Shown here in pieces: positions 15,944 to 24,458 of a DNA stretch of 64,000 bases. Every line of letters begins with the position of its first letter. Position 1 is the stretch's first letter. This DNA comes from CAVOJY01 sp963696405. Its GTDB lineage: Bacteria; Chloroflexota; Limnocylindria; Limnocylindrales; CSP1-4. The notes under the pieces are model-generated. The model was given only the letters and a program-made list of their open reading frames with translations. It was not told where the DNA came from and did not search any database. The translations under genes were made by a program, and so were the position numbers. The stretch lies in NCBI GenBank assembly GCA_963696405.1, contig CAVOJY010000002.1, positions 248,001 through 312,000 of the forward strand, written 5' to 3'.

Positions 15944-17146
15944 GTGGATCTTACCGCCTACCATCCGGCTGAACCCCACGCGGAGGCGAAGCGGCGCCTG
16001 GCCGCCGCCGTGCAGGCGGCGCGAGGCGAGATCCTCGACCTCTCGCGTCGCGTCCACGCGAACCCCGAGCCGGCGTTCGAGGAGCACCTCGCCGCGGCGT
16101 GGGTTGCCGAGACGATGGCGCGCCATGGGTACGAGGTGGAGCACCCGGCGGGATCGCTCGATACCGCCGTCCGTGGCCGCCTTCGGGGCGGGGGAGGGGA
16201 CGGCCCGCGGGTCGGCATCCTCGCCGAGTACGACGCGCTGCCCGGGATCGGTCACGCATGCGGTCACAACACGATGGCGGCGAGCGGCGTGGGCGCCGCC
16301 ATCGCCCTCGCCGCCGTGTCCGCGGACCTGCCGGGCGAGGTCGTCTTCCTCGGCACACCGGCCGAGGAGCGCGGCTCGGGCAAGGAGATCATGATCCGGG
16401 ACGGCCTCTTCGACGGCCTGGACGCCGCGCTCCTGTTCCATCCCGGCGACATCAACGAGGTCGAGGCCGTGCTCCTGGCGAGCGAGGACGTCGACGTCGT
16501 CTTCACCGGGAAGGCGGCGCACGCGGCGTCGGAGCCGTGGGATGGCCTCAATGCGCTCGACGCGCTCGTCCTCCTCTTCGCCTCGATCGGTCTCTGGCGG
16601 CAGCAGCTCCATCCCGATGCCCGCGTCCATGGAATCGTCCTCGAGGGCGGCGAGGCGGCTAACGTCATTCCCGAACGCACAGCCGCGCGGTTCATGATCC
16701 GGTCCTCCGACGAGGGCCGGTTCGCTGCAATGCGCGAGCGCTTTGGCGACCTCGTCCGTGCGGCGGCACTCGCCACCGGCTGCAGCGGTACGGCGACGCA
16801 CTCCGGCATGTCACGGACGATGCGCCACAACCGTGTCCTCGGCGGCCGTTTCGTCGCCAACATGGCCGCGTACGGGCTCGCCGAGGACCCACCCACGGGC
16901 AACCGGGGCAGCTCCGACATGGGCAACGTCAGCCACGTCTGCCCGACGATCCACCCCACGCTCGCGATCTGTGAGCGTGGCACGCCCGGCCACTCGATCG
17001 AGTTCCGCGAGGCCGCTGCGTCAGCACGAGCCGAGGACGTGACCCTGCTCGCTGCCACCATCGTGGCCCAGACGGCATACGAGCTCCTCGCCGACCCCGA
17101 CCTCGTGGCGGCCGCGTGGAGAGAGTTCCACGAGGGCACGCGGTGA
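15944..17146 (+). CDS. M20-family amidohydrolase/peptidase (AbgB-like)
   Basis: A 400-residue M20 metallohydrolase. Metal ligands and catalytic residues are visible: AEYDALPGIGHACGHN (about 90-105), TPAEERGSGK with the catalytic Glu pair, FTGKAAHAASEPW in the lid domain, and HVCPTIHPT near the C-terminus. The pattern resembles AbgB (p-aminobenzoyl-glutamate hydrolase subunit B) and related amidohydrolases that cleave N-acyl amino acids. Substrate cannot be assigned. GTG 15944 follows a GGAG motif; an ATG at 15911 is in frame but adds only a short leader. The stop overlaps the methyltransferase start by four bases. Confidence 0.88.
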   Translation: MDLTAYHPAEPHAEAKRRLAAAVQAARGEILDLSRRVHANPEPAFEEHLAAAWVAETMARHGYEVEHPAGSLDTAVRGRLRGGGGDGPRVGILAEYDALPGIGHACGHNTMAASGVGAAIALAAVSADLPGEVVFLGTPAEERGSGKEIMIRDGLFDGLDAALLFHPGDINEVEAVLLASEDVDVVFTGKAAHAASEPWDGLNALDALVLLFASIGLWRQQLHPDARVHGIVLEGGEAANVIPERTAARFMIRSSDEGRFAAMRERFGDLVRAAALATGCSGTATHSGMSRTMRHNRVLGGRFVANMAAYGLAEDPPTGNRGSSDMGNVSHVCPTIHPTLAICERGTPGHSIEFREAAASARAEDVTLLAATIVAQTAYELLADPDLVAAAWREFHEGTR

Positions 17147-17976
17147 TCTCGTCGTCCGACGGGGCGGCTTTGGCCCGCCTCTACGACCTCGACCTCGCGA
17201 TCGATCCCGGTGACCTCGACCTCTACCGGGCGCTCGCGTCGAGGACCGGCGGTCCGGTACTGGAGCTGGCGGTCGGGACCGGGCGGCTCGCCGTCCCGCT
17301 CGCCGTGGAGGGTCACGAGGTCGTGGGAATCGACCGGGACGCAGCCATGCTCGCCCGTGCGGACGAGCGCTGGCGCGCGGAACGAGCGGCAGGTTCGGTC
17401 CGGGCCGGTGGCTCGCTCGAGCTGGTCGCGGGCGACCTGTTCGCCGCCGACCACGGGCCCCGGTTCGGGCTCGTGGTCCTGGCCCTCAACTCACTCCTCC
17501 TGCTCGGCAGCACTTCGCGCCAGGCGGATGCTCTCGGCGTGATGGCACGGCACCTTCGGCCGGAAGGCGTCGCGGTCGTCGATGTCGTGGTGCCGGACGC
17601 GGGCGCCCTCGCTGCGTACGACGGACGTTTGTCGCTCGAGTGGGTGCGCGAGGATCCGAGGACCGGCGACCACGTCGCGAAGTTCATGAGCGCGGTCTAC
17701 GAGCCGGCCGCCCGCCGCGTCGAGCTGACCACGATCTTCGAGCGTGCCCCCGTCCAGGGCGGCACGGTCACCCGCCATGTTCGCCAGGACGTTCTTCACC
17801 TCCTGAGCGTCGATGAGCTGCTCCGCGCGGCCGCCGACGCGGGCCTCGAAGTGGAGGCCCTTGGCGCGGACTACGAGCTGACACCGCTCGGGCCGGGCGC
17901 CGACCGGGCGATTCTCGTTGCCCGGCCGCGACCACGGACCGGAACCGGGCCTCAGGAGCCCGGGCGCTTGGTATAG
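17143..17976 (+). CDS. Class I SAM-dependent methyltransferase
   Basis: A 277-residue protein with the Rossmann-fold SAM-binding motif I LELAVGTGRLAVPLA (about 35-50), the acidic motif II VVGIDRD, and motif III in FGLVVLALNSLLLL. The target is unknown. GTG 17143 overlaps the M20 stop (GTGA), so the two are probably co-translated. It ends seven bases before the CpaE-like start. Confidence 0.85.
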   Translation: MISSSDGAALARLYDLDLAIDPGDLDLYRALASRTGGPVLELAVGTGRLAVPLAVEGHEVVGIDRDAAMLARADERWRAERAAGSVRAGGSLELVAGDLFAADHGPRFGLVVLALNSLLLLGSTSRQADALGVMARHLRPEGVAVVDVVVPDAGALAAYDGRLSLEWVREDPRTGDHVAKFMSAVYEPAARRVELTTIFERAPVQGGTVTRHVRQDVLHLLSVDELLRAAADAGLEVEALGADYELTPLGPGADRAILVARPRPRTGTGPQEPGRLV

Positions 17977-17977
17977 T
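17972..17977 (+). promoter_or_regulatory. -10 element TATAGT, probable leaderless promoter of the CpaE-like gene
   Basis: TATAGT ends six bases before GTG 17984, at the very end of the methyltransferase gene. The spacing puts the transcription start at the start codon. Confidence 0.5.
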
Positions 17978-17983
17978 CCGAAC

Positions 17984-19147
17984 GTGCCAGCTGCGTCGAG
18001 CGAGATCCGGATCGTCCTCGTCGAGGACGTGCCGCAGATTGCGCAGTACGTCCGCGGCCTCATCGCCGCCGCTCGCCAGCTCACGCTGGTCGATCACATC
18101 GCGGCCGGTCGCGATGCGCTCGAGCGGATCCCCCAGCTGCGCCCCGACGTCGTCATCGTGGACGCGCTCCTGCAGGGGAAGATGAAGGGTCTCGACCTCG
18201 CGCAATCCCTGCGCAAGGCCGGGCTCCCGCTCTCGATCGTCGTGATCTCGGTGCCGCAGCAGCCCGTGGCCGTGGATACGAAACGCGGCATCGACGCCGT
18301 CCTGCAGATGCCGTTCACCGGCTACGAGATGGCCCTTCTCCTCCAGCGCACCCACGACGAGCGGCGCTCCCGCGTGTCGGGGGTGGGCCCGGTGGTCATC
18401 GCGGTCTACGCGCCGAAGGGCGGCGTGGGAAAGACGACCATAGCGTTCAACCTTGCGGTGGCGATGGCCCAGCGGGTCGGACGGCGGACGGCGCTCGTCG
18501 ACGGGAGTCTCCAGTTCGGCGACCTCCGCGCCTTCATGCGGGTGCCCGCCGACGCACCATCGATCTTCGACCTTCCGACCGACCGGATCCAGGAGGCCGA
18601 CTTCACGAGCGTCCTGTGGCGCGACCCCTCCGGTGTGGACATCCTCCTCGCCCCGCCCCGCGTCGAGATGGCCGAGATGATCTCCGCGGCCGATATCGAG
18701 AAGGCGATGTCGTTCCTTCGTCGCCTCTACGACGCGATCGTCATCGACACGCCGTCCACCCTCAACGACACGACGCTCGCTCTCCTCGACGGCAGCGACG
18801 TCGTGCTCCAGATCGTCACCTTCGACCACACGACGATCCGGAACACCGTGGTCGCAGCAGAGGCATTCCGGGCGATGGGCTACCCCCCGGAGCGGGTCCG
18901 GTACGTCGTGAACCGGTCCGACGCCTCGGCAGGGATGGATCCCTCGACGGTCGACCAGGCGCTCGGCCGCCGCCCGGAGTTCACGGTCGTGAGCGATGGC
19001 AAGCTGGTGGTCGAGTCCAACAACCAGGGTGTGCCCTTCGTGCTGGCCGCGCCCGACGCCAAGATCAGCCTCGATGTCGTGCGGATCGCCACCGAGCTGG
19101 CGGCGATGCCGAGAACAGCGACCACCGCCGGTCGGGGGGCAGGCTGA
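17984..19147 (+). CDS. cpaE: CpaE-like protein: receiver-like domain plus MinD/ParA-type ATPase
   Basis: A 387-residue protein. Residues 1-120 form a response-regulator receiver-like domain (IVLVEDVPQ, VIVDALLQGKMKGLDLA with the phosphoacceptor-type Asp near 55). Residues 140-380 form a MinD/ParA ATPase with deviant Walker A KGGVGKTT, switch I SLQFGDLRAFM and IVIDTPSTLNDTT. CpaE places Tad/Flp pilus machinery at the pole in Caulobacter. No other tad gene (cpaF, tadB/C, prepilin) is in this window, so a stand-alone localisation or regulatory role is possible. GTG 17984 has a TATAGT box six bases upstream. Confidence 0.87.
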   Translation: MPAASSEIRIVLVEDVPQIAQYVRGLIAAARQLTLVDHIAAGRDALERIPQLRPDVVIVDALLQGKMKGLDLAQSLRKAGLPLSIVVISVPQQPVAVDTKRGIDAVLQMPFTGYEMALLLQRTHDERRSRVSGVGPVVIAVYAPKGGVGKTTIAFNLAVAMAQRVGRRTALVDGSLQFGDLRAFMRVPADAPSIFDLPTDRIQEADFTSVLWRDPSGVDILLAPPRVEMAEMISAADIEKAMSFLRRLYDAIVIDTPSTLNDTTLALLDGSDVVLQIVTFDHTTIRNTVVAAEAFRAMGYPPERVRYVVNRSDASAGMDPSTVDQALGRRPEFTVVSDGKLVVESNNQGVPFVLAAPDAKISLDVVRIATELAAMPRTATTAGRGAG

Positions 19148-20391
19148 CGGTCCCCCCGCGGCGCGCCGCGCGCGACCGGGAGTGGCGTGCAGGTCTCCTG
19201 GTTGGCACGCTCGCCGGCCTTGGCGTCGCCTACCTCGACCGGCGGCTTCGGGCGGCCTCCGCCGGCGGGCTCGTGGACTGGCACCGGGCGGAACAGATCG
19301 CGATCGTCCGGCTCCGGCGCGCGCCGGGATCACTGGACCCGGCCGAGCTGCGGCGTGTCGCGCCGGCCTACGACGAGGCCATGCGCCGGATCGTGCCGGC
19401 CCTGGAGAACGCGCTCGGGACCCACCTCCCCGGGGTCGTCGAGCGACATGCCGTCGTGGATCGCCCCGCGTGGGCGCTGGCGAACCTCGAGGTCTTCCGG
19501 TCCATCTACAGCCGCATCGAGGCCGCGCTCGGCGATCAGCTGGCACCGCGGTCCGGGTCCATCGGCTCCGGGCTGGCGGCCGCGGCGAACCGGCAGGTCG
19601 CGACCCAGCAGGTCGCGTTCTTCCTCGGTTACCTCGGTACACGCGTCCTCGGCCAGTACGACATCGCGCTCCTCTCGGCCGAGGCGCACCCCGGTCAGCT
19701 CCTCTTCGTCGAGGAGAACATCCGCTCGACCGCGGCGAAGATCGGCGTGCCCGTGGCCGACTTCCGGACGTGGGTGGCCCTCCATGAGACGACCCACGCG
19801 TTCGAGTTCGAAGCGCATCCGTGGGTCCGCGCCTATCTCGCAGACCGCCTCGAGCGACAGCTGGCGAGCCTCGTGGAGGAGGCCCAGCTGCTCGGCGTGG
19901 AGGGCATTCGACGCCTCGTCCGGCGGTGGCGGAGCACGCGCTCCGCGGCCGGGCAGAGCGGCGCGGACCGCGCGGGCGGGCTGATCGGCGGCATTCTGAC
20001 CGACGAGCAGCGCCGCCTCTGGCGCGAGGTGCAGGTGGCGATGAGCCTGCTCGAGGGCTTCAGCGACTGGGTCATGGACCGCGTCGGTGCCGAGTTCATC
20101 CCGAACGTCGCCGACCTCCGGCGCCGCTTCGAGGAGCGCCGCGGGGCGCCGCGTTCGGCCTTCGACCGGTTCGTGTCGCGCCTCACGGGCATGGACCTCA
20201 AGCTCGAGCAATACCGGCGCGGCGAGCGGTTCGTGGCGGGGGTTGCCGCAATCGGAGGGCCCGCGGCGGTCGCCCGTCTCTGGGACGGGCCCCCGTCGCT
20301 GCCGACCGATCAGGAAATGGCCGATCCGGCGGCGTGGGTGCGCCGGGTGGTCGGTCTGGACGCCTCGGGCACGGGGTCTGCGGGAGGCTGA
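19144..20391 (+). CDS. Zinc metalloprotease-like protein, DUF2342 (F420-biosynthesis-associated family)
   Basis: A ~415-residue protein of the DUF2342 family, annotated as coenzyme F420 biosynthesis-associated because it co-occurs with F420 genes. The zincin motif HETTHAFEFEAHPW (HEXXH near residue 214) and the downstream GFSDWVMDRVG segment are intact. It is probably a cytosolic or membrane-associated peptidase of unknown substrate. The start is unclear: homology typically begins near VDW (GTG 19273), but a hydrophobic, family-like segment (REWRAGLLVGTLAGLGVAYL) lies upstream in frame with no ATG, GTG or TTG. CTG 19144, overlapping the cpaE stop, is the most likely alternative. No F420 biosynthesis gene is visible nearby. 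Confidence 0.82.
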   Translation: MTVPPRRAARDREWRAGLLVGTLAGLGVAYLDRRLRAASAGGLVDWHRAEQIAIVRLRRAPGSLDPAELRRVAPAYDEAMRRIVPALENALGTHLPGVVERHAVVDRPAWALANLEVFRSIYSRIEAALGDQLAPRSGSIGSGLAAAANRQVATQQVAFFLGYLGTRVLGQYDIALLSAEAHPGQLLFVEENIRSTAAKIGVPVADFRTWVALHETTHAFEFEAHPWVRAYLADRLERQLASLVEEAQLLGVEGIRRLVRRWRSTRSAAGQSGADRAGGLIGGILTDEQRRLWREVQVAMSLLEGFSDWVMDRVGAEFIPNVADLRRRFEERRGAPRSAFDRFVSRLTGMDLKLEQYRRGERFVAGVAAIGGPAAVARLWDGPPSLPTDQEMADPAAWVRRVVGLDASGTGSAGG

Positions 20392-20393
20392 GC

Positions 20394-21497
20394 ATGCAGA
20401 TCGCGATCATCGGCCTGGCCGGGTCGGGCAAATCCACCGTGTTCAACACGCTGACCCGTGGCCACGCCGACACCGGTGGCTACGGGGGCGCAGTCGTGAA
20501 CGTCGGCGTCGTGAAGGTGCCGGATGACCGGCTTCCCCAGCTGACCGAGCTCTTCCGGCCGAAGAAGGAGACACCGGCCGACGTGACCTACATCGATCTG
20601 CCGGCGCCGCCCCGGTCGGCCGACCCCCACGACGTGACGTCAGATATGCCGGCCGACCAGCTTGCCCGCCTTCGCACCGCCGATGCCCTCCTCCACGTCG
20701 TCCGTGCCTTCGACGATCCCGCCCATCCTCACCCTGACGGGTCGCTCGATCCGCTTCGGGACATCGAGCGGCTCGAGCTCGAGTTCATCTTCAGCGACCT
20801 GTCACAGGTCGAGCGGCGCGCGGACAGGCTCCGCCAGATGGGCCACCACGGGACGCCCCAGGAGCGGGAGGTGAACGACCGCGAGCTTGCGGTTCACGAG
20901 CGCCTGCTGCCGGTGCTGCACGCGGGCAGGCCGATTCGCGACATGGACCTGGGGGACGACGAGGCCAAGCTCGTCCGCGGGTTCCGGTTCCTGACCGAGA
21001 AACCCGAGCTGGTCGTTCTCAACATCGGAGAAGAGGACCTGCCGCGGCAGGCCGAGCTGATCGAGCAGGTTGCGTCCCACTTCCCGCACCGGCGGAGCCT
21101 GGTGGACGCGCTCTCGGCCAAAGTGGAGATGGAGCTGAACGAGCTCGATCCCGAAGACGCGGCGGTCTTTCGCGAGGACCTCGGGCTCCACGAGGCGAGC
21201 CTCGACCGGGTGATCCACCTGAGCTACCGGCTGCTCGGGCTCATCAGCTTCTTCACGGGCGGCCCGGAGGAGACACGAGCGTGGACGATCCCGGACGGCG
21301 CGACCGCGCTCGACGCAGCAGCGGCTATCCACAGTGACCTCGCCCGAGGCTTCATTCGGGCCGAGGTGGTGCATTGGGACGACCTGGTCGCGCTCGGAAG
21401 CACGGCCGAGGCGCGAAAGGCGGGGAGGCTCCGCTCGGAAGGGAAGACCTACCGCGTCCGGGACGGCGACTACATCACGGTCCTGTTCAACGTCTGA
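20394..21497 (+). CDS. ychF: YchF/OLA1-type P-loop ATPase with TGS domain
   Basis: A 367-residue Obg-related NTPase. G1 reads GLAGSGKSTVFNTLTRG (9-19 core), slightly different from the usual NVGKS. G3 is in DLPAPPRS, an unusual form without the normal DxAG. The C-terminal TGS domain shows ISFFTGGPEETRAWTI and ends GDYITVLFNV. YchF binds ATP more readily than GTP and associates with ribosomes and the proteasome or Lon pathways. It starts at ATG 20394, two bases past the DUF2342 stop. The divergent G1 and G3 make it a distinct subfamily but the C-terminal half is typical. Confidence 0.87.
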   Translation: MQIAIIGLAGSGKSTVFNTLTRGHADTGGYGGAVVNVGVVKVPDDRLPQLTELFRPKKETPADVTYIDLPAPPRSADPHDVTSDMPADQLARLRTADALLHVVRAFDDPAHPHPDGSLDPLRDIERLELEFIFSDLSQVERRADRLRQMGHHGTPQEREVNDRELAVHERLLPVLHAGRPIRDMDLGDDEAKLVRGFRFLTEKPELVVLNIGEEDLPRQAELIEQVASHFPHRRSLVDALSAKVEMELNELDPEDAAVFREDLGLHEASLDRVIHLSYRLLGLISFFTGGPEETRAWTIPDGATALDAAAAIHSDLARGFIRAEVVHWDDLVALGSTAEARKAGRLRSEGKTYRVRDGDYITVLFNV

Positions 21498-21509
21498 TCG
21501 CCGCCCCGT

Positions 21510-21887
21510 TCAGTTCAGGTCCGGTCGATCTACGCGGACGACGAGCGTGCGGAACGTCTCGTCTTCATCGGTATCCAGGTCGCCCTCGTCGCCATCCTCA
21601 TCGTCGTCCCGGTCTTCGATTGCGGCCAGGACGTTCTCCTCCTCGACAGCGGACACATTCACCGCTGCGCGGAGGTGCCGGTCATCGATGTAGATGAACT
21701 CGTGGCTCCGCTCGAGTTCGCGTGCCACGGCTGCCACGAGGGTATCCTCCTCGAACCTGTCGAGGACCTTCGCGCGTGCCTCTATCACGAGGTCGAAGAA
21801 CTCGTCCTCGCTGAAGTCCTCGGCGTGGGCAAGGAGCGCGTCGCTGAACAGCTCATCGTCGCTCTCGTGGAGCTCGTAGAAGTACAA
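21510..21887 (-). CDS. Acidic hypothetical protein
   Basis: A 125-residue protein starting at TTG 21887, with a strong ribosome-binding site (GAGGTGA) five bases upstream. The N-terminal 85 residues look folded (LYFYELHESDDELFSDALLA, FFDLVIEARAKVLD, ELERSHEFIYIDDRHL). The tail is very acidic (DRDDDEDGDEGDLDTDEDE) and ends in a strand-like FRTLVVRVDRPDLN. I recognise no family. The gene is convergent with ychF, 12 bases apart, and divergent from the PfkB gene. The TTG start is decided by the ribosome-binding site, as the ATG at 22013 gives an unlikely N-terminus. Confidence 0.7.
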   Translation of the reverse strand: MYFYELHESDDELFSDALLAHAEDFSEDEFFDLVIEARAKVLDRFEEDTLVAAVARELERSHEFIYIDDRHLRAAVNVSAVEEENVLAAIEDRDDDEDGDEGDLDTDEDETFRTLVVRVDRPDLN

Positions 21888-21982
21888 ATGGTCACCTCGG
21901 TGGGCGGGAGCCGCCGGATCGGTGGTTCCCGGGCGAGTATAGACCCGGCCCCCGTGCCGCCCGGAACCCGGGAGCGGCGGTC

Positions 21983-22981
21983 GTGAACGACCGCCCGTCG
22001 CTCGACGGGACAACCGCGAGCACCCCGGCCGCGCAGACGGCCCCAGGCGCGCAGACGGCCCCGGGTGTCCGGGTGGCCCAGCCTCGCCCCGCCGTCGTGG
22101 TCGCAGGGTCGGCGACGCGCGACGTGGACCCGTCCGACGGGCGGGGTTGGCGGCTGGGTGGCACGGCCCCGTACGTCTCGCTCGGCATCGCTCGACTCGG
22201 GTTTCCCGTTGGTCTGCTGCTCGGCGCCGACGATCAGGCGGCGGGGGCGCGCGAGCTCGACCTGCTGCGCGCCGCGGGTATCGCCCTCAGGCTGGTGCCG
22301 CTCCGGGAAGGCCCCGTGTTCGACAACCGGGAGACACCGGGCGGACGTCACCAGGTCTGCCTCTCGGTGGGCGATGAGCTGGCGCCACGGACCATGCCCG
22401 CGGCCTGGGAAGCGGCATCCACCCTCGTGCTCGCGCCCGTCGCTGGCGAGCTCGGCGCTGCGTGGGCCGACGCGCTCCCGGGCGCCGTGCTCGTCGCGCT
22501 CGCGCTCCAGGGAACCCTGCGGGTCCTCTCGCCCGGCCGGCCAACCGCGCTCCGGCCACCGCGGCGCGACGCGCTCACGGCGCGGGCCGATCTCCTCATG
22601 GTGGGCCGCGACGACATCTCCAGTGCTGGTACGGGCGATCCCCTCAATTCCCTGCTCGGACGCTCGGGCCAGCGGATGGTGGTCACCGCCGGCACGTCCG
22701 GCGCACTCCTCCTCCGGCGCGGCGCCGACGGCCGGCTCGCCGCCCGGCGGTGCGGGATCGTGCCGACAGACGCGGTCGTCGATCTGACCGGCGCCGGCGA
22801 CGCGTTCTTCGCGGGGTGGATCGCGGCGACGCTGGCGACCAGGGACGCCGCGGACTCGCGCGCCCTCCTGGTTGCAGCGGCAGCGGCCTCCCTCAAGGTA
22901 GAGGGCTACGGGCTCGCCGGCCTTCCAACCGCGTCCGCGCTGCGTCGCCGGCTACGCGAGGCCGGCCTGGCGCGGGGCTGA
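21983..22981 (+). CDS. PfkB-family carbohydrate/nucleoside kinase
   Basis: A 332-residue ribokinase-fold protein. The C-terminal signature DLTGAGDAFFAGWIAATLA (anion hole and catalytic Asp near 272) and the N-terminal GGTAPYVSLGIARLG-like region (RLGGTAPYVSLGIARLGFP) are present. Substrate is unknown; PfkB members phosphorylate sugars, nucleosides or cofactors. The first 35 residues (TTASTPAAQTAPGAQTAPG) are low-complexity, so a later start is possible; GTG 21983 is the first in frame. Its last 30 bases overlap the convergent mrfB gene. Confidence 0.82.
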   Translation: MNDRPSLDGTTASTPAAQTAPGAQTAPGVRVAQPRPAVVVAGSATRDVDPSDGRGWRLGGTAPYVSLGIARLGFPVGLLLGADDQAAGARELDLLRAAGIALRLVPLREGPVFDNRETPGGRHQVCLSVGDELAPRTMPAAWEAASTLVLAPVAGELGAAWADALPGAVLVALALQGTLRVLSPGRPTALRPPRRDALTARADLLMVGRDDISSAGTGDPLNSLLGRSGQRMVVTAGTSGALLLRRGADGRLAARRCGIVPTDAVVDLTGAGDAFFAGWIAATLATRDAADSRALLVAAAAASLKVEGYGLAGLPTASALRRRLREAGLARG

Positions 22982-24415
22982 AACAGCCACGAGGGGGCGG
23001 ACCGGGCAGATCGACGATCGACTCGACTCCAGCGCTGCACCCGGTCCCCGGCCTCGTGCGGTCTTCTTGCGGAGGCGGACGAGGCGCCTGGCCAGGTCGC
23101 GTTCCACCCCGAATGCGGGTCGCCCGAGATGACGGTCCCGCTCAGCGAGACGCGCGGCGCGCTCGGCCGCGGAGAGTGCGGCCGGCGGGTCGCGGCGGAC
23201 GTGCTCGTCGTGCTTCGCGACCTGGACCCACGCGTGCGCCGCGAGCCGGCCGCCGCCGGTCGCCAGCTCGAGCCAGGCCCCCCGGGCCGTCTCGCGGCGC
23301 CCCGCAAGCCGCAGGACCCGCGCCCGCTCTGCCGCGATGCGGTCGCGCTCGACGGCCGCGTGGGGCCATCCTCCGGCCGAGCCGCGCGGGCTGTCCCGGG
23401 CGCCGTACCGCTCCGGCGACCAGCCGCCGTACGTCCGCTCCCCCCGCGAGCACCGACCTGCCGTTTCCAGCGCCGCGTCGCAGCAGGCAAGCGCCTCGTC
23501 GAACCGGCGGCGCCGCGCGTAGGCGCGTCCGAGCGCGGCCACGTCCCCGGGGTGCTCGCGACATCGCACGTCGGGGTCCGCGAGCCGGCCGGCAAGGTGG
23601 GCCAGGAGCAGCCCGAGCGAGACGACGTCCTGTGCGTTGTGCCGCAGGACCGCACGAAGCGGTTCAGGACGGCCGGTGCGCAGGTACTCGAAGTAGCGGG
23701 CGGGGATAAGCGCGCCCGGCAGGTCGTCACCGCGGCGGATCCCGAGCACGCCCGCCTCGACGGTCGCGAGCCGGGCATCCTCTAGCCGGTGGCGCCAGAG
23801 CTGCCGTGCGATCGGCAGAAGATCGAGGTGCCCCCCAAGCACGGGCGGCGGACCGCGGTGGAGCCGGTACCGGGTGGAGAGCAGCGGCCAGTCGAAACCG
23901 CGGCCGTTGTAGGTCACGAGCCAGGCCCCCTCGGGGATGATGGCCTCCAGCGCGGCGAGGAAGGCGGGCTCATCGGGATGGTCTGGAAGAAGGAGTTGCT
24001 CGATGGCGAACCGGCGCCCATCCCAGCGGCCGAGGCCGACCAGGAACGCGACCGTGCCGGCGGCCGTTCCGAGGCCGGTGGTTTCCGTGTCCAGGCAGAC
24101 GAGCGGGCGCGAGGTGTCGACCTGCCAGGGGAGGGAACCCAGCCGTTCGAGCGGCGCGGAGAGGTCCGCCGACGCGGAGATCTCCGCCGAGGCATGGACG
24201 TGGACGACCGCGCCGTCGGGGCCGTCTTCCAGGGTTCCGCCGAGTACGTCGGCCAGACGCGACGCGCGGGCCCGGGACGCCGCGCCGCCGGCCCGGTCAC
24301 GCGGCGTCGGATCCGGGACGGCGCTCCCCGGAACGACCAGGCGCTGGCGACGAAGCCGGTCGAGGCGGCGGGACCAGTCGACCACGTCGGCCCGAGCATC
24401 CGATGCCACCGTCAT
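22952..24415 (-). CDS. mrfB: MrfB-like DEDDh 3'-5' exonuclease with TPR region (YprB family)
   Basis: A 487-residue protein. The RNase H-like exonuclease domain (about 115-310) shows LDTETTGLGT (catalytic Asp/Glu), TYNGRGFDWPLL (third acidic residue) and HNAQDVVSL (His and last Asp), the DEDDh set. The C-terminal third has TPR-like helices (DVAALGRAYARRRRFDEALA). In Bacillus subtilis, MrfA and MrfB form a UvrABC-independent excision pathway for mitomycin C damage, and MrfB is the nuclease. Here the gene lies 43 bases downstream of mrfA on the same strand. AGGAGG precedes ATG 24415 by ten bases. Confidence 0.85.
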   Translation of the reverse strand: MTVASDARADVVDWSRRLDRLRRQRLVVPGSAVPDPTPRDRAGGAASRARASRLADVLGGTLEDGPDGAVVHVHASAEISASADLSAPLERLGSLPWQVDTSRPLVCLDTETTGLGTAAGTVAFLVGLGRWDGRRFAIEQLLLPDHPDEPAFLAALEAIIPEGAWLVTYNGRGFDWPLLSTRYRLHRGPPPVLGGHLDLLPIARQLWRHRLEDARLATVEAGVLGIRRGDDLPGALIPARYFEYLRTGRPEPLRAVLRHNAQDVVSLGLLLAHLAGRLADPDVRCREHPGDVAALGRAYARRRRFDEALACCDAALETAGRCSRGERTYGGWSPERYGARDSPRGSAGGWPHAAVERDRIAAERARVLRLAGRRETARGAWLELATGGGRLAAHAWVQVAKHDEHVRRDPPAALSAAERAARLAERDRHLGRPAFGVERDLARRLVRLRKKTARGRGPGAALESSRSSICPVRPLVAVSAPRQAGLA

Positions 24416-24458
24416 GCGTTCATCGTCCTCCTGCCGCGTGACACCTCGGGTGACACGC

